In this document: positions 4,985 through 7,366 of the stretch, one piece after another
Numbering within the stretch: position 1 is the stretch's first letter
How the letters are laid out: every line of letters begins with the position of its first letter
Source: Collinsella sp.
GTDB taxonomy: Bacteria > Actinomycetota > Coriobacteriia > Coriobacteriales > Coriobacteriaceae
Reading direction: 5' to 3'
Assembly (NCBI GenBank): GCA_031295725.1
Contig: JAUMNV010000142.1
Coordinates: forward strand, 1-7,366
Length of the DNA stretch: 7,366 bases
Notes under the pieces: generated by a model
What the model saw: only the letters and a program-made list of their open reading frames with translations
Told to the model about the DNA's origin: nothing
The model's database searches: none
Program-made: the position numbers and the translations under genes

Positions 4985-6130
4985 CTAGAGCACCTCCGTG
5001 TAGCTGCCAAAGTAGGTGAAGCTCTCGCACACGTCGTCGATGGAATCGAGCAGGTCGTCGAGGGCCTTGCTGCCAAAGGGGCAGTCCAGATCAAAGTAGA
5101 ACATAAACTCAAAGTCGCGGCCGGGGATGGGGCGGCTCTCGAGCTTGATCAGGTTGATGTTGAGTGCGTAGAAGCGCTCGAGCACGCGATAGAGGGCGCC
5201 CGGCTCGTTGGCCGTGGTGATCATGAGCGAGGTGCGATTAGCGCCGGGGTAGACGCGCGGCTCGCGGCTGATGACGACAAAGCGCGTGTAGTTGTTGTCC
5301 GAGTCCTGAATGTTGGGCTCCAGCACCTCCAGGCCATACAGCGTGGCACAGCTGCGCGAGGCGATGGCGGCGACGTCGGTGCGCTCGGAGTTGGCGACCA
5401 TCTCGGCCGACATGGCCGTGTTTGGGTACTTGGTGGCGTGCAGGTCGTGGGACTCGATAAAGCCGGCACACTGGGCAATGGCTTGGCCGTGGCTGTAGAC
5501 CTCGCGCACGTCGGCGAGCTTGGTGCCGGGCTTGACGAGCAGGTTGTGGTCGATCTTGAGTCGCAGCGAACGCACGATGTGGAAATCGAACTGGGCGAGC
5601 AGGTCGTAGACGGCGTTGACCGATCCGGCGGTGGAGTTCTCGATGGGCAGCACGCCAAACTCGCAGAAGCCGTCGCGCACAGCGCGCATGACGCCTTCGA
5701 AGGTCTCGAAAAACGCGATGTCGGGCACGTCGAAGAGTTTGCACGCGGCGATCTGGCTATAGGCACCTTCCACGCCCTGGCAGGCGACGGTGGCCGTTTG
5801 AGGGAAGGGCGTGTCGGAGGCTGCAGCCGTGGCGTGTGCCTTTTGCGAGACGGTGATGCCCTTGAGCTCGTTGATGTAGCGCTGCTGCTCGGCCTTGCTC
5901 ATGCTCATGAGGAGGCGGAACAGGGCGATGGTCTGTGCCTCGTAGCGCTCGGGCGCGCGGCTGGCGAGGTTGTTGAGCTTGGAGCGCTCGCGGGCGGGGT
6001 CGAAGACGGCCTTGCCCATCTCGATTTTTGACTTGGCGACTTCGGTGGCAATGTCCATGCGCTCGACAAAGCTGTTGAGGAGCGTGGTATCGATGCCATC
6101 GATGGCCTGGCGGATGTCAGCAAGGTCCAT
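4985..6130 (-). CDS. pheA: Bifunctional chorismate mutase-prephenate dehydratase with ACT domain (P-protein)
   Basis: This 381-residue enzyme turns chorismate into prephenate and then phenylpyruvate, the route to phenylalanine. Residues 1-90 form an AroQ-type helical chorismate mutase (IRQAIDGIDTTLLNSFVERM, then VAKSKIEMGK and DPARERS, with the expected Arg/Lys pattern). Residues 115-290 are prephenate dehydratase: CQGVEGAYSQIAA (117-129), LPIENSTAGSVNAVYDLL (161-178), SHGQAIAQCAGFI (213-225) and the catalytic TRF (282-284). Residues 300-381 are an ACT domain with EPGALYRVL (309-317) and ESRP (331-334), the phenylalanine-binding motifs, so feedback inhibition by phenylalanine is expected. The ATG at 6130 is chosen because AAAGGGG lies five bases upstream and the mutase begins there. 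Longer in-frame extensions would overlap aroC and give an arginine-rich, unrelated stretch. It follows aroC by 53 bases and ends directly against aroE-aroK. Confidence 0.96.
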   Translation of the reverse strand: MDLADIRQAIDGIDTTLLNSFVERMDIATEVAKSKIEMGKAVFDPARERSKLNNLASRAPERYEAQTIALFRLLMSMSKAEQQRYINELKGITVSQKAHATAAASDTPFPQTATVACQGVEGAYSQIAACKLFDVPDIAFFETFEGVMRAVRDGFCEFGVLPIENSTAGSVNAVYDLLAQFDFHIVRSLRLKIDHNLLVKPGTKLADVREVYSHGQAIAQCAGFIESHDLHATKYPNTAMSAEMVANSERTDVAAIASRSCATLYGLEVLEPNIQDSDNNYTRFVVISREPRVYPGANRTSLMITTANEPGALYRVLERFYALNINLIKLESRPIPGRDFEFMFYFDLDCPFGSKALDDLLDSIDDVCESFTYFGSYTEVL

Positions 6131-6183
6131 GGAGGCCCCTTTCACGTAACGGCTGAGTTGACAGGCAACCCAGGTGAGTCGGG

Positions 6184-7281
6184 TTAGAGCTGGGCGACGT
6201 CCTCGAGGAGAGCGTCCCAGATGGCGAGCGCCGCGGCTGCCTCGGCTACGGGGACGGCTCGGGGGACGATGCAGGGATCGTGACGGCCGTGCACCGAGAG
6301 CTCGGCATTTTCCATAGCGTCCATGTCTACGGTCTGCTGCTCGCGGCCAATTGAGGGCGTCGGCTTTACGGCCATGCGCCACATGACGGGCGCGCCGGTC
6401 GAAATACCGCCCAGGATGCCGCCGGCGTTATTGGACTCGACCTCGATTTCGCCGGTCTCGGCATCGATGCGATATGGATCGTTGTTCTCGCTGCCGCGCA
6501 TGGCGGCCACGGCAAAGCCCATGCCAAACTCCACGCCCTTTACGGCGGGAATGCCAAACGCGATTTGCGCGATGCGGTTCTCGATGCCGTCGAACATGGG
6601 GTCGCCTATGCCCGTGGGAAGCCCGTAAATGCCGCACTCCACGATGCCGCCGATGCTGTCGAGCTCGTCGCGCGCGGCCAGAATCTCCTCGCGCATGCGG
6701 CCGGCTGCGGCGGCGTCAATGCACGGCAGATCGTTCGTAAGGATCGCCTTGCGGTCGGCCTCGCGATAGACCATATCGTCCATCGGCAGGTCGGAGATGC
6801 CGCCGATCTGCGCGACGTGCGCCATGACCTGAATGCCGCGGGCCTCGAGTGCCTGCAGCGCAATGCCGCCGGCGATGCATAAGGGTGCCGTTAGGCGGCC
6901 GGAGAAATGCCCGCCACCAGCGACATCGTGCATGTTGTGATACTTCACGCGCGCAGGGAAGTCCGCATGTCCGGGGCGGGGCTTGCGGCGCAGCTCGGAG
7001 TAATCCTTGGAGCGCGTGTTGGTGTTCTCGATAATCGCGGCGATGGGCGCGCCGGTGGTATGTCCATCGACAACACCGGCGATGATGTGGGCGGCGTCGG
7101 CCTCGCGGCGTTTGGTCGCGGTCTCGTCGCGACCGGGGGCGCGACGGTCGAGGAAGGCCTGCAGCTTCTCCTGGTCCACGGCGATGCCCGCCGGGATGCC
7201 ATCGAGCGAGCAGCCGATAGCGGGAGAGTGCGACTGGCCGAAGATGCTTAAGTGCAAGACGTTGCCAAAGGTCGAGGACAT
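6184..7281 (-). CDS. aroC: Chorismate synthase
   Basis: This 365-residue, FMN-dependent enzyme makes chorismate from 5-enolpyruvylshikimate 3-phosphate, the last shikimate-pathway step. Length fits the family. Recognisable blocks are FGQSHSPAIG with DGIPAG (14-32, H18), RKPRPGHADFPARVKYHNMHD (99-119), GGGHFSGRLTAP (122-133), GDPMFDGIEN (226-235), SNNAGGILGGISTGAP (283-298), KPTPSI (306-311) and the signature RHDPCIVPRAVPV (333-345, H334). The first two blocks are variants: GQSHS replaces GESHG, and GGGHFSGR replaces the commoner RGGGRSSAR. I recall a similar form in clostridia. The ATG start has an AGGAGG site six bases upstream, inside the end of aroA, and the aroA stop is one base before the start codon, so translation is probably coupled. 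FMN reductase activity must come from another protein if the enzyme is monofunctional. Confidence 0.96.
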   Translation of the reverse strand: MSSTFGNVLHLSIFGQSHSPAIGCSLDGIPAGIAVDQEKLQAFLDRRAPGRDETATKRREADAAHIIAGVVDGHTTGAPIAAIIENTNTRSKDYSELRRKPRPGHADFPARVKYHNMHDVAGGGHFSGRLTAPLCIAGGIALQALEARGIQVMAHVAQIGGISDLPMDDMVYREADRKAILTNDLPCIDAAAAGRMREEILAARDELDSIGGIVECGIYGLPTGIGDPMFDGIENRIAQIAFGIPAVKGVEFGMGFAVAAMRGSENNDPYRIDAETGEIEVESNNAGGILGGISTGAPVMWRMAVKPTPSIGREQQTVDMDAMENAELSVHGRHDPCIVPRAVPVAEAAAALAIWDALLEDVAQL

Positions 7282-7282
7282 G

Positions 7283-7366
7283 CTATTCCTCCTCGAGCGT
7301 GACCTTGCCGCCCAGTAGGCGGTAGTGGTCGAAGAAATCGGGATAGGACTTGTTGACGGCCTCGGC
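7283..7366 (-). CDS. aroA: 3-phosphoshikimate 1-carboxyvinyltransferase (EPSP synthase), C-terminal end (partial)
   Basis: Only the last 27 codons are inside the window; the 5' part continues beyond 7366. The peptide AEAVNKSYPDFFDHYRLLGG followed by KVTLEEE and a TAG stop (7283-7285) matches the C-terminal pattern of EPSP synthase, in which a V-x-K-S-[FY]-P-x-F block is followed by an L-G-G. The enzyme joins shikimate 3-phosphate and phosphoenolpyruvate to make the substrate of chorismate synthase, encoded next, so gene order follows the pathway. The gap to aroC is a single base, and the tail of this gene contains the aroC ribosome binding site. The call rests on a short segment but is strongly supported by context. 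Confidence 0.85.
   Translation of the reverse strand, partial: AEAVNKSYPDFFDHYRLLGGKVTLEEE

Noticed and set aside
4268..6031. A 587-codon open frame on the plus strand, opposite aroE-aroK and pheA
   Set aside because: It lies antisense to two unmistakable enzyme genes and crosses their junction. Its product is a low-complexity run of Val, Gly, Ala, His and Asp typical of the complement of GC-rich codons, and it has no recognisable domain.
6131..6382. 84-codon N-terminal extension of pheA into aroC
   Set aside because: The extension overlaps the aroC 3' end, is arginine-rich and unlike any chorismate mutase, while an ATG with a ribosome binding site occurs exactly at the mutase domain start.
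1..7366. CRISPR array, toxin-antitoxin pair, phage or defence genes
   Set aside because: No spaced direct repeats and no small paired frames in gaps were found, and every substantial frame with coding character is assigned to a housekeeping or glycan-export gene.

Overview
The window looks like chromosomal DNA of a GC-rich anaerobic actinobacterium of the class Coriobacteriia, most probably Collinsella or a close relative. This is inferred from protein style, moderate-to-high GC, GTG starts paired with AAGGAG-type ribosome binding sites, and the clostridial/coriobacterial form of chorismate synthase. No database search was possible. Nearly every base is explained by ordinary housekeeping and cell-surface genes. 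No gap between genes exceeds 300 bases, and I see no transposase, phage gene, CRISPR array or defence system.

Left part (1-2996), surface polysaccharide genes. The 3' end of a probable dTDP-4-dehydrorhamnose reductase gene (plus strand) meets a membrane-anchored family 2 glycosyltransferase gene (minus strand), with a strong two-way terminator between them. A 160-base divergent promoter region then separates the glycosyltransferase from a plus-strand pair encoding the permease and ATPase of a Wzm/Wzt- or TagG/TagH-type polysaccharide ABC exporter. Together they suggest synthesis of a rhamnose-containing or lipid-carried glycan and its export across the membrane.

Middle part (2997-3169), a tRNA-Arg(UCU) gene with an encoded CCA end. 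It has its own TATAAT-like element just after the ATPase gene and a classical intrinsic terminator behind it.

Right part (3232-7366), an aromatic biosynthesis cluster entirely on the minus strand. In transcription order it is aroA (only the last 27 codons), aroC, pheA (chorismate mutase-prephenate dehydratase-ACT), a fused aroE-aroK gene (shikimate dehydrogenase plus shikimate kinase), and aroQ (type II dehydroquinase). It supplies five shikimate-pathway activities and the first two steps toward phenylalanine. aroA/aroC and pheA/aroEK are almost contiguous, which argues for one transcript. aroQ is set apart by a 15-bp perfect inverted repeat with a GTGCCTGTCCCC-like core, the most curious non-coding element here.

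The most interesting points are the AroE-AroK fusion, the REP-like palindrome inside the operon, the variant active-site motifs in AroC and AroE, and the imperfect stems of the tRNA-Arg.
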